DNA of 5,620 nucleotides from JBBRLG01 sp038231495 (lineage in GTDB: Bacteria; Planctomycetota; Planctomycetia; Gemmatales; Gemmataceae): assembly GCA_038231495.1 (NCBI GenBank), contig JBBRLG010000490.1, positions 1-5,620 of the forward strand, in the 5' to 3' direction. The translations under genes were made by a program, and so were the position numbers. Shown one piece after another: positions 4,136 through 5,620 of the stretch. Position 1 is the first letter of the stretch. Each line of letters begins with the position of its first letter. Under the pieces are notes generated by a model. That model did no database searches. It saw only the letters and a program-made list of their open reading frames with translations, and was not told the origin of the DNA.

Positions 4136-5620
4136 TCAAAACCGTAACCGCAGTTCCGTCCTCAACAGTCGTTCCGCGAAGTGCCGTTCCGTAACCGCCA
4201 ACTCGGTCCCCACCCCGAAATCGAGCGTTTCGTACAAGAAGAAACGCAGGCCGGGGCCGACGCTGACCGACGTGTTGCCGCCCGCGTGCTGCGCCGGGCC
4301 GTGGACCGGGTCGGTGAACTGGCCGCCCTGGTACCGCCAGCCGTTGACCTCGAACGTGCCGACCACCGGCATGCCCGGCGCGGGCCGGAAGAGCACTTCG
4401 TTGACGCTCAGATGGAAGTGCAGGATCGTACCCATGTAGTCCGCGTCGCCGCCGAGCGGAATCCACTCCGCCAACTCGCCCTGGACATAGCCGTCCGCCG
4501 TCAGCTTGACGCTGAAAACCAGTGCCGGCTCCAGCGACACGTGGCCGGTGCCAAGCCCCCTGCCGGCGTTGCCGGTGGGCGCGTAGGCGCGAAAGATAAA
4601 CCCGATCTGAAAGAGGTCACAATCGAACAACAGCGTGCGCGTGCCGGTGTTGAGGTCGCTGAAACCCGCGGCGTTCGGGTACATTTCCGGGTTCAGGACG
4701 CGGAACGGCGCTTCGATGAACACGCCGGTGTTTTCGAGTGCCGCTTCGCCGTAAAGGCTGAAATCGTGGTAGCTCAGGCTCGACTCGCCCTTCACCACGG
4801 CGCCGGGCTGCGTCGGGGGCGGCGGCTTGGGGCCGTGACCCTTGCCGTCGGCCCGGCCCCAGAAGTATTCGGCCCGGTCCGGCAAGTTGGCATTACCGCC
4901 GCCGTCCCAGCGCAGCCGCACTTCATTTTGCGGCCGCACCGCATCGACGAAGAAGGCGGCATCGGCCAACGGCTGCCAGCGCGGCTGATAGTCCGGGTAC
5001 GGCGTGCAAACGTTTTCATACAGGCGGCCCAGCATCCAGCCGATCTGCGTGTGCGCTTCCCACGGGTGCTTGGGCAGTTCCTCCGGCTTGACCGCACCCG
5101 TCGCACCGTAGGCCGGCGCCGGGGCGATGATCGGCCCCGGCAGCGGCGCTGACGTGGGCGGCAAGGTCTGTGGGTCCGGCAGCGCTTCGTGGGCCCAGGG
5201 CGACACGACGGTGGTTGGCGGCTTCAACAGCGCCGGGGCCGGCGACGAGTTCGGGACGGACCGCGGGACCGGGTGCGGCAACTCAACGGGTGCCGGCACC
5301 GGGGGCAGCACGCGGGGGCGGTCGGGCGGCAGCCACGAGTCGGTGGCGTTTGGCCGGGGCGGCACGGCCTCGTCGGCGGGGCCAAGCCCGATCACGTCCA
5401 ACACCGTAATGCGCGGGGCGGGGGGCGGAATTGGTTGGAGCCGCGGCTGCGGAGGCACCTTTGGGCCGTCGAACGATTCGATCCGCGGCACCAGCGTGCG
5501 GGGCACTTCGGCGGGCGTCGGCGGGGTCGGGCGCTTGACCGGTCCGGGCACCGGCGGCTCGTTGGTGACGGCGGCACTGTCGGGGAGGTCGCCGCCCGGC
5601 TGCACGGCCGACCCGTACAA
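4136..5620 (-). CDS. Proline-rich, barrel-like outer-membrane protein (5' partial)
   Basis: The frame stays open to the window edge and no credible start is visible, so the N-terminus, including any signal peptide, is missing. 494 residues remain. Residues 21-170 are an extreme proline-rich stretch (48 of 150 are Pro), probably an extended linker crossing the periplasm or wall. A conserved section begins near 180 (HPWEAHTQIGWMLGRLYENV) and runs to the end. It has alternating strands, many Gly/aromatic residues, the segment YAPTGNAGRGLGTGHVSLEP (346-365) and a C-terminal strand ending in Phe (LRTELRLRF). The PTG...GLGTG segment and the terminal aromatic residue resemble outer-membrane transporter-like barrels such as the phenol-degradation MetA-type family. 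That match is by eye and tentative. No enzyme motif is seen. It converges on the zinc-ribbon gene; its upstream neighbours are outside the window. Confidence 0.7.
   Translation of the reverse strand: MYGSAVQPGGDLPDSAAVTNEPPVPGPVKRPTPPTPAEVPRTLVPRIESFDGPKVPPQPRLQPIPPPAPRITVLDVIGLGPADEAVPPRPNATDSWLPPDRPRVLPPVPAPVELPHPVPRSVPNSSPAPALLKPPTTVVSPWAHEALPDPQTLPPTSAPLPGPIIAPAPAYGATGAVKPEELPKHPWEAHTQIGWMLGRLYENVCTPYPDYQPRWQPLADAAFFVDAVRPQNEVRLRWDGGGNANLPDRAEYFWGRADGKGHGPKPPPPTQPGAVVKGESSLSYHDFSLYGEAALENTGVFIEAPFRVLNPEMYPNAAGFSDLNTGTRTLLFDCDLFQIGFIFRAYAPTGNAGRGLGTGHVSLEPALVFSVKLTADGYVQGELAEWIPLGGDADYMGTILHFHLSVNEVLFRPAPGMPVVGTFEVNGWRYQGGQFTDPVHGPAQHAGGNTSVSVGPGLRFFLYETLDFGVGTELAVTERHFAERLLRTELRLRF

Noticed and set aside
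2744..4147. A 467-codon plus-strand frame overlapping the zinc-ribbon gene
   Set aside because: It shares the region with the zinc-ribbon gene in another frame, is dominated by Arg, Pro and Ala, and lacks motifs and a ribosome-binding site.
2715..4466. A 583-codon open frame on the minus strand across the zinc-ribbon gene
   Set aside because: It is antisense to a well-supported gene, crosses the convergent gap and enters the barrel gene in a different frame. Its Arg/Val/Gly/Glu-rich translation has no domain character. Long antisense frames are common in GC-rich DNA.
4181..5152. A 323-codon plus-strand frame opposite the barrel gene
   Set aside because: Its composition is typical of a complementary-strand shadow (Arg/Val/Ala-rich) and it has no recognisable domain; the minus-strand frame has coherent protein features.
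5618..5620. TTG at the window edge as the start of the barrel protein
   Set aside because: It is only the first in-frame codon in the window. The protein has no signal peptide from here and begins in low-complexity sequence, so the true start is outside.

Overview
The window looks like chromosomal DNA from a GC-rich planctomycete, most likely of the Gemmata type (Gemmataceae). That placement is inferred from the proteins. One has an N-terminal CxCG...CxxCG zinc ribbon of the kind common in planctomycetes. Another is a CPBP membrane protease with the planctomycete-style opening (a Pro-Leu-rich first helix ending in LLLAYE). The third clue is a proline-rich protein that ends in an outer-membrane barrel-like domain. 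The GC-rich coding DNA and the small hairpin repeats between genes fit the same picture. No taxonomic marker gene is present.

Layout. Positions 1-360 hold no convincing gene. The first 140 bases are packed with short inverted repeats. Positions 220-252 and 294-339 form two longer hairpins that share a loop core; the second is a perfect 18-bp stem and probably ends the transcript of the next gene. Positions 361-1101 (minus) encode a complete CPBP (CAAX protease/bacteriocin-processing type) intramembrane protease. Positions 1102-1239 carry a long inverted repeat built from GGGTGTC heptamers. It fills almost the whole gap between the protease gene and the gene upstream of it. Positions 1240-2718 (minus) encode an HD-GYP domain protein, a probable cyclic-di-GMP phosphodiesterase. 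Positions 2719-2942 are a divergent intergenic region. Positions 2943-4082 (plus) encode a zinc-ribbon membrane protein with two transmembrane helices and a soluble C-terminal part that may be two PH-like modules. A 13-bp hairpin sits in the 53-bp convergent gap. Positions 4136-5620 (minus) encode the C-terminal 494 residues of a proline-rich, barrel-like outer-membrane protein whose start lies outside the window.

How the parts fit. The HD-GYP and CPBP genes lie in the same direction and could share a transcript. The repeat between them reads as a long GC-rich stem followed by six T residues and then directly the ribosome-binding site of the protease gene, so it could work as a terminator or attenuator. 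No functional link between the proteins can be shown from sequence alone. I see no defence island, CRISPR array, transposase, tRNA or rRNA. The most interesting material is non-coding: the hairpin families at 1-340 and the heptamer inverted repeat at 1111-1238.
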